From Methanobacterium sp. (GTDB taxonomy: Archaea > Methanobacteriota > Methanobacteria > Methanobacteriales > Methanobacteriaceae): DNA of 24,909 nt. The position numbers were made by a program, and so were the translations under genes. Of the stretch, positions 1 to 8,791 are shown piece by piece. Under the pieces are notes generated by a model. It searched no databases. It was not told the origin of the DNA and saw only the letters and a program-made list of their open reading frames with translations. Numbering within the stretch: position 1 is the first letter of the stretch; every line of letters begins with the position of its first letter. The stretch is taken from assembly GCA_028700095.1 (NCBI GenBank), contig JAQVTJ010000013.1, forward strand, positions 1 through 24,909, given 5' to 3'.

Positions 1-854
1 AATAATTCTTTTTTTTCTGGTTTTGTTATTTTTCCTGTTACCAAACAAATCATCCAATATTTTAAATGACTCGAGAAAATAATTGGGAAAAATACTTCCT
101 TTTTTTCATGTTTTAGAATATTTAAAGTATATTTGTATCCTGATATCATAGCATGAAGATATTTTTTATTCCGAATATGAATTGTTGATTTTTCTTTATC
201 AGAATTACGTATTCTGTAATTATATCCATAGTAATTATTTAGATAAATAATTCCCTTTGCTTTTAATAAAGTATGGATATAAAAAGATAAATCTTCTGCC
301 AACATTCCCTCAGGAAATCTTATACTATTATCTAAAATCAAATTTTTCCGAAAAATTTTAGTCCATATAGATGGAGGTAACTTTAGGATTCTTTCATCTT
401 CATTTACTGTTTTAACATTTATTTCCTTCTTGTCTTTAATAATACTGATATATTTGTGTGAGCTACCATCATCAAAAACAGATCTAAAATTACAAAACAC
501 AATATCCACATCTTCAGAGGTTATTCTATTAAATAATACTTCACAAATATCTTCCTCAAATAAATCATCATGATCCATAAACATTATGAAATCCGATGAT
601 GCAATTTCTAGACCTATATTTCGAGGTTTTCCTGGAAGGCCATTATTTTCAGGTAAATGTATTGCTATAAAATTATCATATTTAGCAGCATAACTATCAA
701 TTATTTTCGGAGTTCCATCAGAAGAACAATCATCTACCATTATAACTTCAAGGTTTTCATAGCCAATACTTTGGTTAATTATAGACTCTAATGTTTTATC
801 TATGTAGTTCTCAATATTATGTATGGGGATGATAATGCTAATTTTATATTTCAT
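1..854 (-). CDS. Family 2 glycosyltransferase (GT-A fold), 3' end outside window
   Basis: The frame is open from an ATG at 852-854 to the left edge, about 284 codons, with no stop. The start follows a GGAG ribosome site six bases upstream. The N-terminus (KYKISIIIPIHN) is the usual first strand of a GT2 nucleotide-sugar domain, followed by VMVDDCSSDGT-type residues (VIMVDDCSSDGTPK), GLPGKPRNIG, and the metal-binding acidic motif MDHDD at about residue 95. A WTKIFRK segment and AEDLSF further on match the acceptor half of TagF/TarS/CpsJ-like GT2 enzymes. It lies on the same strand as the TagF-like genes to the right, so a role in the same cell-surface polymer is likely. The sugar donor cannot be read from the sequence. 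The missing C-terminus might carry a second domain, as in the fusion at 3024-5303. Confidence 0.85.
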   Translation of the reverse strand, partial: MKYKISIIIPIHNIENYIDKTLESIINQSIGYENLEVIMVDDCSSDGTPKIIDSYAAKYDNFIAIHLPENNGLPGKPRNIGLEIASSDFIMFMDHDDLFEEDICEVLFNRITSEDVDIVFCNFRSVFDDGSSHKYISIIKDKKEINVKTVNEDERILKLPPSIWTKIFRKNLILDNSIRFPEGMLAEDLSFYIHTLLKAKGIIYLNNYYGYNYRIRNSDKEKSTIHIRNKKYLHAMISGYKYTLNILKHEKKEVFFPIIFSSHLKYWMICLVTGKITKPEKKEL

Positions 855-1680
855 TATTACTCCGTGATATCAACTTTAAAAAACTTACCAATATTTTTGT
901 ATTATTTCCTCAAATATTTAAATATTATACTGTCCTTCCTTTAATAGAATCTAATTTTTCTGCAAAATTTAGCCATACTAATGTATTATACAGGAACTTA
1001 AATATTAAATAGCATGAATAAATAGAGGGGAATTGGTAAAACGAAATATATTCCTAAGCCAATTAACTTATTATAATATTGGAATTATAAGTAAAGCTTT
1101 AAATTGTGTTTTTTTAACCTATTAGGAAATTTTGTTATATCAACTCTGCAAAAATATATTTAAAAGATGCTTTTTTTGGCTGATTCTGGTTAATATATAG
1201 TTTAAATTCTTTAAGTCCAATTCAGATTAGTATACTCAAAAGATTCTTCTGGTTTTCCCCATTCTAGTTTTTATTTCTTAAATTTGGGCATTTTAAAATA
1301 ATTTATTTTTTTTATCAGATATATGTTGTTTTTTTTTGATTGTATTTAGGTTTTGTTATCTTTAAAAATGTGGAATAGGTAATTAGGACTGTGTTTAATT
1401 TTTATCGGCAAATAAATATATGTAAGCACAAATGTTTAAATTTAAGGATTTAAAAGGCCAATTAAACTTATAAAAAACTATATGTATTATTAAAAACACA
1501 ACAAAGTAACAATAAACGACCAAACCAAGCAAATACAAAGCTTCAAAAAAAAAGAAAATCTAAGGCCATAAATAAATAAAGCTATTATCATATAATCATT
1601 AATCTATGTAATATATTACCATCTTAACACTGAGGGTTTCTTAGTTCTATAAAGGCACTTTAATGGATTTATTTTTTCCA
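855..1680. other. Long AT-rich intergenic region with insertion-sequence debris
   Basis: No intact gene is visible in these 826 bases. The minus-strand gene on its left probably uses a TATA-like stretch near 907-921 (AATATTTAAATATTT), about 55-65 bases before its ATG. The part at 1399-1567 is a decayed copy of one end of the element at 5589-6839 and is listed separately. At about 1200-1300, the minus strand can be read as a short broken peptide (LEWGKPEESFEYTNLNWT between stops). It might be a further transposase remnant, but this is weak. Confidence 0.6.
1399..1567 (-). mobile_element. Solo end fragment of the IS element found at 5589-6839
   Basis: About 169 bases align along their length with the transposase-start end of the intact-length element (about 6661-6836). 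Shared exact blocks in the same order are AAATAAATATAT, AAATTTAA, ATTAAAC, AAAAACACAACA, AAGCTTCAAAAAAA and the terminal CTAAGGCC. The outer edge coincides with the terminal inverted repeat of the full copy, so this is an IS end and not chance similarity. No transposase-like frame survives inside, and no opposite end was found. It is inferred to be the remnant of an older insertion or deletion of a sibling element. Confidence 0.7.
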
Positions 1681-2901
1681 CTATTCGATAATTCTTGTGA
1701 ATTGATTGTCCTTCTCTTTAAGTTCTAATATTCTACCAGTTGCTCTTTTAGATGCTTTACCATCATCATATTTATTGTATTTATCCCGAAATGCCCTGTA
1801 TTTTTCTTCATAAAAACGATAATTATACCCTTTAATATCATTGATTAATTCTTCAGTTGTTTTTGATAATGGTCCGGGAAGTTCTTTTAGAATATCAAAA
1901 TAAAATCCTCTAAGTTCATCACGATAGTTTTCTATATCATACATAAAAAAGAAAATAGGCCTCTTTAATATGCTATAATCAAACATAACCGAGGAATAAT
2001 CTGTAATCAGCATGTCAGCAGTCAAATATAGATCTGCTATGTCTTTTTCTGGACCATATATATAAACAAAACCATCATATTCAGACCAATCAATATCTTC
2101 CATAACAATGTAATGATATTTAACTATTATTACATAATCTTTTGATAAATTTTCTTTTAATAACCCAAAATCCATAGCTGTAACAAATTTATACATGCTC
2201 TGCCTATGAAATTCATTATCTCTCCATGTTGGTGCATATAAAAGTATTTTTTTATTATGTGGAATGCCTAGATCATCTTTTAACTTGTTAATATAATTTT
2301 CATTATTATTATTGGTTAAAATATCATTTCGAGGATAGCCATATGTCCAAATCTCTTTAGATTCATCATTAAATGCAAATGCACTTTTAAATATTTGTGT
2401 TGAATATTCATTTTGTGATAGAAGGAAATCCCATTTTCTTGTATCATTATATATATTCGTTTTGTATGTTTTTATGTCCCCTTTGCCTGCCATAAATACA
2501 TCATCTAAATCCATTCCAAGTTTTTTCAGTGGTGTTCCATGCCAAGTTTGGATATAATATCCCTCCTCCCTTTTAATAATATGAGAAGGATCTCTTGTAT
2601 CAAATACCCATATTTTAGCTCGTGCTAGGTAATAATAATACTTCAATCTTGATCTTTTGATTTTAATTGTTGTTCCTGGAATTTCAGTTTTAGTATTCTC
2701 TAGGATCCAAACACATTTAAATTTTTTGTCAAACCCTTGTTTTACTATTTCCTCATAGATATATCTGGGATTTCCACTATAATTTCTTCCAACATTACTT
2801 TCGAAAATGATTAAATTATTATCCACAGGTAATCTTCTTAAAACTCCATATACCGGCAATATTATATGATTTTTGATAAAATTCTTTACTTCTTGTTTCA
2901 T
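1681..2901 (-). CDS. TagF-like CDP-glycerol glycerophosphotransferase, single domain
   Basis: This is predicted to transfer glycerol phosphate (or another polyol phosphate) from a CDP-activated donor onto a cell-envelope acceptor at the membrane (Glyphos_transf family, relatives of bacterial TagF/TagB). The ATG at 2901 is preceded by GTGAG at good spacing. A TTG 42 bases further upstream keeps the frame open but lacks such a site, so a 406-residue protein is preferred. Family landmarks in order: LIIFESNVGRNYSGNPRYIYE near residue 35, the TWHGTPLKKLG motif with its catalytic-type histidine near 121, GYPRNDIL, LLYAPTWRD, a second conserved histidine in VKYHYIV, the nucleotide-binding ITDYSSVMFDY, and LRGFYFD...LPGPL. 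All key positions are intact. It follows the fusion gene with a 122-base gap. Whether it primes, extends or decorates the polymer cannot be told. Confidence 0.88.
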   Translation of the reverse strand: MKQEVKNFIKNHIILPVYGVLRRLPVDNNLIIFESNVGRNYSGNPRYIYEEIVKQGFDKKFKCVWILENTKTEIPGTTIKIKRSRLKYYYYLARAKIWVFDTRDPSHIIKREEGYYIQTWHGTPLKKLGMDLDDVFMAGKGDIKTYKTNIYNDTRKWDFLLSQNEYSTQIFKSAFAFNDESKEIWTYGYPRNDILTNNNNENYINKLKDDLGIPHNKKILLYAPTWRDNEFHRQSMYKFVTAMDFGLLKENLSKDYVIIVKYHYIVMEDIDWSEYDGFVYIYGPEKDIADLYLTADMLITDYSSVMFDYSILKRPIFFFMYDIENYRDELRGFYFDILKELPGPLSKTTEELINDIKGYNYRFYEEKYRAFRDKYNKYDDGKASKRATGRILELKEKDNQFTRIIE

Positions 2902-3023
2902 GTTTCTCACTAAGATATAATTATTGAATATTCCAGTTATCAAATCTGGTTTATTAAGATAATATAATAAGTAAATATTATCAATTTTTACCTAATTATA
3001 AGTTATTTTAAGCTTTAAATTTT

Positions 3024-5303
3024 TTATTTAGGTTTGAATACTTTTTCAATGATCCTTTTACTTGCATAACCATCATCTAAGTAGCAGAATCTATTATAAA
3101 ATTCATCATATTTTCTTTTATACTCTTGTAAAATAATGTCAATATTTTGGATATTATTTATTACTTGTTCAGTTGTAAATAATAATGGTCCTGGAAGGTC
3201 TTTTTCCATATCAATATAGAATCCTCGTAGTTTTGAGGAATATTTTTTGTAATCATATACATAGAATAATATGGGGCGTTTTAAATTAGCAAAATCAAAA
3301 AACACTGATGAATAATCTGTTATCAATATATCCGATATAAGATATAGTTCTGCAATATCATCATAGTATGAAACATTAAATGCAAATTCTTTAAATCTTG
3401 TTAAATCTAAATTATCAGCTATAAAATAATGGGTTCTTATTAGAACAATATAATCTTCGCCTAATTCTTCTTGGAGTTTATCTAAGTTTAACTTCAGGTC
3501 AAATTTATATTGTCCCACATCATAATATTCATCATCTCGCCACGTGGGTGCATATAATATTATTTTCTTATCCAATGGTAATCCTAGATTTTCTTTAATT
3601 ATATTTGAAAGTTCATTATTATTATCGTATAATATATCGTTGCGAGGATATCCATATTCTAAAACTTCCCCTGTGTATTTAAATGCGCTTCTTAAAATAT
3701 TTGTTGAATATCTATTTGCAGATACTAAATAATCCCACTTACTTGCATCACTTACATAATGTTCTTTTATATTAGGTGTTGCGGAATAGATTTCATCTAA
3801 ATCCAATCCTAATTTTTTAAGTGGAGTTCCATGCCATGTTGATAATACTACCTGTTCATCTCTTTTAACCAATCTACGTGGCTGCCTAAGGTTAATAACC
3901 CAATATTTTGATATTGCCATGTAATAATAGTAGGATAATGAATATCGTTTAATTTTTTTAGGGTTACCTGGAATTTTTTTATTTTTATCATTTATTATCC
4001 AAATAAATTCATAGCTATTATTATAATTTTCATATAAATATTCATAAATGTATCGAGGACTGTCATTGTAATATTGGCCTCGAAAACTCTCAAAAATAAT
4101 CATATTCTTATTTATCTCTAATTTATTAAATATATTATAATAAATAGTCGTTTTAATAGTTTTAGGATTTTTACAGATTTTTTTGAGTTTTTTAATGCCT
4201 AATCTAAATTTAAGATATCTTTTTGCACTTTTTAAGTCATTACTTTGTAATGATTTTATTTCATGCTTTTGATACCATTTAATGGCTTTCGGATGAAAAT
4301 AAGACGATATTTCTGATAATTTTTTAAAATGTATATGGTTTAGTTTATTATCTTTTTGTTTGCGTATTAATGGCAGAAATTTAGTTAAATAATAATCTAT
4401 TATTTTTCTGTCAATTCTAATTTTTAAATCCTCTCTGTGATCTGCGAAATTTAGGGATTTAATATATGTATTAATATACTGTAATGGTTTATTATCCGGA
4501 TCTTCCTGGTTTAATGAAGGTAGATTAATAGGATCATTCCTTACACGTTTAGCATAAATGGAATTTCCAACATATTTAATAGTCTTTGAATGTTCAATTA
4601 CTTGTAAAATAAATGGAACATCTGAAAAATATCTTAAATCTTCATCAAAAAATATTTCATTTTCCAATATGGATTTTTTGATTAAAATATGTAAAACAGA
4701 AATATTTGAAATGTTACCTCTTTGAGGGATTACATTGTTGATATAAAGTTCATAATCTGAGCCTTTATGATATTCTATTTCCTTATCAAAAATTTTCTGG
4801 GAATAATTATTATAAAATCTTTCAATATTATAAAACGTTTTAATTTTCCTTCCACTAATACAATCTGCATTACTATTTTCTGCCATTTTAATTAGTTTAT
4901 CAAGGGCATTTGGAACTAAATAGTCATCACTATCTAAAAAGTATATATATTTCCCTTCAGATAGCTTTATTCCTTCATTCCTTGCTTTACTGACTCCAAT
5001 TTCTTCTTTATAGAACTTAATTTTTAATCTGATTTTTCTTTGATAGCTATTGATAATATCATCAATTTCTTCTGTTAAACCATTAATTATCAAAATAACT
5101 TCATAAGCGTCTATTTTTTGATAAGATAAACTTTTAAGACATTCTTCAAGATATTTTTTACCGTTATTAAATGGGATAATAATACTTAAAAAAAAATTCT
5201 GTTTATAAATATTTGAATTGATATCAGCAGTTTTGAAATTGTTGTGATATTTCTCAATACTGTGAAGAGGGATATTTAATTTAGTATTTTTTATATTTGA
5301 CAA
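3024..5303 (-). CDS. Two-domain GT2 glycosyltransferase / TagF-like glycerophosphotransferase
   Basis: A 759-residue fusion of two enzymes of envelope polymer synthesis. Residues about 38-280 are a GT2 domain: FLSIIIPFNNGKKYLEECL, a KARNEG motif near 106-111, and the metal-binding DSDD at 124-127. Residues about 300-390 are a helical, lysine-rich linker. Residues about 399-759 are the CDP-glycerol transferase domain, with MIIFESFRGQYYNDSPRYIY, TWHGTPLKKLG (H491), GYPRNDIL, LYAPTWRD, RTHYFI (H625), ITDYSSVFFDF and LRGFYID...LPGPL, all intact. The start is a TTG, supported by an AGGTGA site four to five bases upstream; no ATG fits. Bacterial TagF-type enzymes often have such an N-terminal extension, so the protein may both glycosylate and phosphoglycerylate one chain. 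The catalytic half resembles the proteins at 1681-2901 and 8788-10143, indicating family expansion by duplication. Its product is probably a repeat-unit polymer, but donor specificity is unknown. Confidence 0.88.
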   Translation of the reverse strand: MSNIKNTKLNIPLHSIEKYHNNFKTADINSNIYKQNFFLSIIIPFNNGKKYLEECLKSLSYQKIDAYEVILIINGLTEEIDDIINSYQRKIRLKIKFYKEEIGVSKARNEGIKLSEGKYIYFLDSDDYLVPNALDKLIKMAENSNADCISGRKIKTFYNIERFYNNYSQKIFDKEIEYHKGSDYELYINNVIPQRGNISNISVLHILIKKSILENEIFFDEDLRYFSDVPFILQVIEHSKTIKYVGNSIYAKRVRNDPINLPSLNQEDPDNKPLQYINTYIKSLNFADHREDLKIRIDRKIIDYYLTKFLPLIRKQKDNKLNHIHFKKLSEISSYFHPKAIKWYQKHEIKSLQSNDLKSAKRYLKFRLGIKKLKKICKNPKTIKTTIYYNIFNKLEINKNMIIFESFRGQYYNDSPRYIYEYLYENYNNSYEFIWIINDKNKKIPGNPKKIKRYSLSYYYYMAISKYWVINLRQPRRLVKRDEQVVLSTWHGTPLKKLGLDLDEIYSATPNIKEHYVSDASKWDYLVSANRYSTNILRSAFKYTGEVLEYGYPRNDILYDNNNELSNIIKENLGLPLDKKIILYAPTWRDDEYYDVGQYKFDLKLNLDKLQEELGEDYIVLIRTHYFIADNLDLTRFKEFAFNVSYYDDIAELYLISDILITDYSSVFFDFANLKRPILFYVYDYKKYSSKLRGFYIDMEKDLPGPLLFTTEQVINNIQNIDIILQEYKRKYDEFYNRFCYLDDGYASKRIIEKVFKPK

Positions 5304-5588
5304 TTTTTCACCTATTTTAATTATAAAATATTGCTAAATTGAGTATAATTTTTTTATTTTAGTAGCTGGAGGGTGTGCCATAATTAATAATTGTTGATTT
5401 AAATAACAAATCAGAGTTTGATTTTTAAAACCCATTACTAAGAGGTAACAACTATTTTTTGGGTCTCGCTCTAATAAAAAAATTTATTTAAATTTAATAA
5501 TCAGTTTATAGTCCTAAAATATATTTTTTAAGATTTAATATATATATATATATCCTTTCTTTTATTTTTCAGAATTAAAAAAAGTATT

Positions 5589-5600
5589 AGGGTCTTAGAT
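5589..5600 (+). repeat. Left terminal inverted repeat of the IS
   Basis: AGGGTCTTAGAT pairs with ATCTAAGGCCCT at 6828-6839 with a single mismatch (T against C in the fifth position). It marks the end beside the transposase stop codon. Confidence 0.75.
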
Positions 5601-5603
5601 TTT

Positions 5604-6773
5604 TTATATTTCGGAAAGCTTTTGGAGGGCTGTTTTGGTGTTGTAGCCTTGTTTTGTGATGAGTTCTGCTAATAATACATTTAGTATAGTGGTTCTTTTA
5701 GCTGTTTCTAGTATATATTTGTGTAATTTCTTTAAGCTTAGTCCTAATTTGCATAATTTAAAAAAAGTCTTCGATTTTACCGCGTATGGGTTTATATTTC
5801 CCCCATTTACTTAATTTTACTATTAATTCGTTTTTTAATCGATTATAAATGGATTTTAATTGTTTTTCTGTTTTTATATTCTTAAATATTTGTAATGGGT
5901 AGGTTAATTGGCCATTTAGCTGTTTTAATTTGAAATTTTCTTTGGGAAAAATTAAGGGGATGATTTTATATTTAAAAATTCCAATTTAATAGTTTTTATA
6001 ACTGTAATATCCTTTATCCAAATTATTATGTCGTTTTTTCTAATTATTCTACGTTTTTGAATGTTTTCCATTATTTTGTGGAAAATTCTGGAATTGTGTG
6101 GGGTCCCAGAATGGATAATTATAGCAACAGGAAGTCCTGATTCTTTTTCAATTACAATTATGGATTTAAAGTCCATATAAACTCCATAAGAAGAGAAATA
6201 GCTCCATTTTAAATTTCCTTTTTCTAAATATTTTTTAGAACGATTTTTACGTTTAATATTATAATCTAAATCCACAGGTGTGACATTTGCAATAAATGTT
6301 CGTTTCCCACGTCTTTTAAGTGGTTTAATTTGTATTAATATGTTGTTAACTACTTTAACGTATCTATCAGCTTTAAATCTTGAGAGAAATTCTAAAATTT
6401 GAAGTGCATCTGCTACTTCTTTTATTTCAAATAATGTTCTTAGTTTTTTATCTCGCTTTAACTCCGCAACAACAAATTCAAAAGTTTTATTGGAAAATAG
6501 AACTATTAAAACAATTTTTACAGACAAAATAATTATATTAACCTTTTTAATGTCTTTTGAAGCTATTATTGTCTTTGTTTTTCTGGAACAGATAATTTTA
6601 AATATTTCTCCCAATAATATGATTTGGGTTTTTTTTTGCCATAATTTAGATGGTGCTTCATTTTTATGGCCAAATAAATATATTAAAGCACTAATATTTA
6701 AATTTAAAGGTTTATAAGGACCATTAAACTCATAAAATAATATGGAAAATGTATTATAAAAAACACAACACAT
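5604..6773 (-). pseudogene. Broken IS4-like DDE transposase
   Basis: Transposase inside the IS, cutting and pasting the element in its intact form. The first 240 or so residues are readable in one frame from an ATG at 6773: a FEFVVAELKRDKKLRTLF segment, ADALQILEFLSRF, and YMDFKSIIVIEKESGLPVA, which carries the first catalytic aspartate. Near 6030-6040 the frame shifts; the next frame gives LDKGYYSYKNY (second aspartate), then an in-frame TAA where a glutamine codon would fit, and KYKIIPLIFPKENF. A YNRLKNELIVKLSK stretch fits the Y-R-E-K signature of IS4-type enzymes. A second shift in an oligo-T run near 5757-5766 leads into the C-terminus, which stops at 5604-5606. With two shifts and one stop, this copy cannot make an active transposase. 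Confidence 0.8.
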
Positions 6774-6827
6774 TAATAACTACAAACAACTAAAAGAAGT
6801 AAGTAAAAAGCTTCAAAAAAAGAAAAT

Positions 6828-6839
6828 ATCTAAGGCCCT
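6828..6839 (-). repeat. Right terminal inverted repeat of the IS
   Basis: ATCTAAGGCCCT on the plus strand, partner of the repeat at 5589-5600. The same end sequence (ATCTAAGGCC) recurs at 1558-1567 in the solo fragment. Confidence 0.75.
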
Positions 6840-6964
6840 GTAATTATATGAGATTTTCATTTATTAATGTGTTTTTTTCAATTTTTAAAAGCTGTTAGGT
6901 TTCTATTGATGGTTAAATTATTTAAAAAAAATAAATTGTTTATTTTCTGCTAATATTTGTTTAA

Positions 6965-8791
6965 TTATCCTTTTAGTGATATATGTCCATTATTGGTTTT
7001 AAAAATTTTAATATTAATATTCTTATTTTTAAATGATATATCTCTAAAATTACGAATAAAAGTTTTTTCAAATAAAATAGGCATCTCTTTTAGTTTTACT
7101 TTAAAAACGTATGTGCTTCCTTTATCTAAGAAGTATTCCCATTCTAATTTATAAAGATTATTTCCAAGTTGTGTGAAATATACGATTTCATGGGATCTTC
7201 TATTTTCAACAAATATTTCCAAAGAATCTTTAATGACAACATCATTATTTACAATAAATTCTAATGCCTCTTTAGTAGGTTTTATTGTAAATGCGTTGTT
7301 TATAATTAGTGTTGCTATCGAAAGATTGTTATTAACTGTTATATGTCCATTTATATTTTTACTTTTATTTATAATGCTTCTAAAATTGTTTTTAGTTATT
7401 TTAAATATGTTATATTTGCCATTTCCATATTCTAGTCTAAACATTATATTGTATACTTCTATAGAATTTAACTGATTAGTGGGTATTATGGTTCTGAATA
7501 TATTAGGTTTATTTCCATTTATATGTTCCAATTTAAAATATATCTTATTATGCTCTAATATTTCTTCAGGGGTAGTTCTACCAATGAAAATTACTTCTCC
7601 TTTTGTTATTTGGAAATGGTTCGGGATTTCAATTTTGTCAAATGTTATATAATCATCTTTAATGATAAGATCATTAAAATTAATGAACTGTCTTCTTAAC
7701 GATTTTATTTCAAATATATTATCTGGTATTTTTAATTTAGAACTCCTAAAGCAGGGTAAATTTCAATAATATTTTCCATCCTTATAGATAATATCTTTTT
7801 GTTGATCAATGTCAATCTTTAATAATTTAATAAGTTCCTCTTTGTAACCGTGCAATATCAAGTATATGTACAAATTTAGAAGGATATCTAATTCATTATT
7901 ATAGATATCTTCATATTTTTCAGCTTCTTGTTTTAATAATTTATAAGATCTACCAAAGAAAACTTCTTTAAATTCTGCACTATCTAAAATTCCCATTATG
8001 GGTACAAGAATTCTTCTCATTAAAATTTTAAATAATTTTCATCATAGGATGTTAATTTATCTAAGTCTATCTCATAAGAGTCAATACGGTTAATATAATT
8101 CCAAATTTCTCTTCTTTTCATACTCAGAGAAGTGTTACTTCCTGAATTCTTTGTCTCCATAAATATACACAATCCGGAATTATGGAAATTGTATCTGCGT
8201 GTATAAAACAGGTGTGTGCAAATTTTCTATCGGCATATATCATGTCTTTTGGGATTTTAATACCATATTTTGAAATTAGTCTTCTTCTAATAATTTTATT
8301 CCAATAAAATGCATCATGGAATATTGTGGGGAATTCTTTAGCACTTTTAATTGTTATTTCATTAGCCCATACAAGTCTTTCATAATCATCAATTTCATAT
8401 TGATACTTTCCAATTATTAAATTTGCTTTACCTGTAACAACATCCGCATCAGTCTCTTTTGCTTTGTTATATAATTTTTCATATATGATGGTACAATATC
8501 ATCATTATCAACGAGTATTATATACTCTCCTTTAGCTGCTTCAATCCCAATATTTGCCGTTACAGAGAGACCCTCATTTTCTTTTTTATTTATTATTTTA
8601 ACATGAGGATATTCCATTTCATATTCTCTGCAGATGCTCAAACTATCGTCAGTACTTGCATCATTTACCAAAATAATCTCCATATTGTCTAATGTCTGAT
8701 TAACAAGTGAATTTAAAAGGGGTCTCAAATATTTTTCACTATTATAGACCAACACTATTGCACTTAATTTATAATTGTTTTCAAATTTCAT
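6965..8791 (-). pseudogene. Broken GT2 glycosyltransferase with C-terminal Ig-like region
   Basis: When repaired this reads as one protein of about 600 residues: an N-terminal GT2 domain (YKLSAIVLVYNSEKYLRPLL, LVNDASTDDSLS, metal-binding VDNDD near residue 97), a helical middle, and a beta-rich C-terminal region like the carbohydrate-binding part of TarS/TarQ-type wall polymer glycosyltransferases. It has no TagF domain. The ATG at 8791 overlaps the stop of the preceding gene as ATGA and has a GGTGG site, so the two were translationally coupled. Breaks seen: single-base losses near 8474-8482, 8145-8153 and 8021-8030, each in or next to an A or T run, and an in-frame TGA at 7763-7765. The three losses add up to one codon, so the original frame returns. 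The stretches between breaks still read as good protein in the expected frames, which points to recent decay or sequencing error. The natural C-terminus appears to be the TAA at 6965. Confidence 0.75.

Larger units (their letters stand above)
5589..6839 (-). mobile_element. Decayed insertion sequence, IS4-like, 1251 bp
   Basis: The boundaries come from imperfect terminal inverted repeats: AGGGTCTTAGAT at 5589-5600 and ATCTAAGGCCCT at 6828-6839, which match at 11 of 12 positions when one is reverse-complemented. The next bases are T-rich on both ends. The flanks GTATT (left) and GTAAT (right) could be a decayed 5-bp target duplication, differing at one base. The element is filled by one transposase gene on the minus strand that is now broken. 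It sits in the gap between two glycopolymer genes and interrupts neither. A solo copy of its right end lies at 1399-1567. Confidence 0.8.

Noticed and set aside
1262..1310. Short minus-strand peptide LEWGKPEESFEYTNLNWT between stops as a second transposase relic.
   Set aside because: Too short and flanked by stops; only a vague likeness to transposase N-termini, so it is mentioned but not called.
5530..5556. TA-dinucleotide run near 5540-5552.
   Set aside because: Simple low-complexity sequence in an AT-rich gap; it could be TATA-like by chance and is not tied to a start.
6490..6717. A 75-codon plus-strand frame rich in hydrophobic residues.
   Set aside because: It lies opposite the transposase reading frame, which has recognisable DDE transposase motifs.
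6957..7475. Plus-strand open frames of 65 and 100 codons.
   Set aside because: They are antisense to the GT2/Ig-like gene, whose minus-strand reading continues as coherent protein; they lack ribosome sites and family features.
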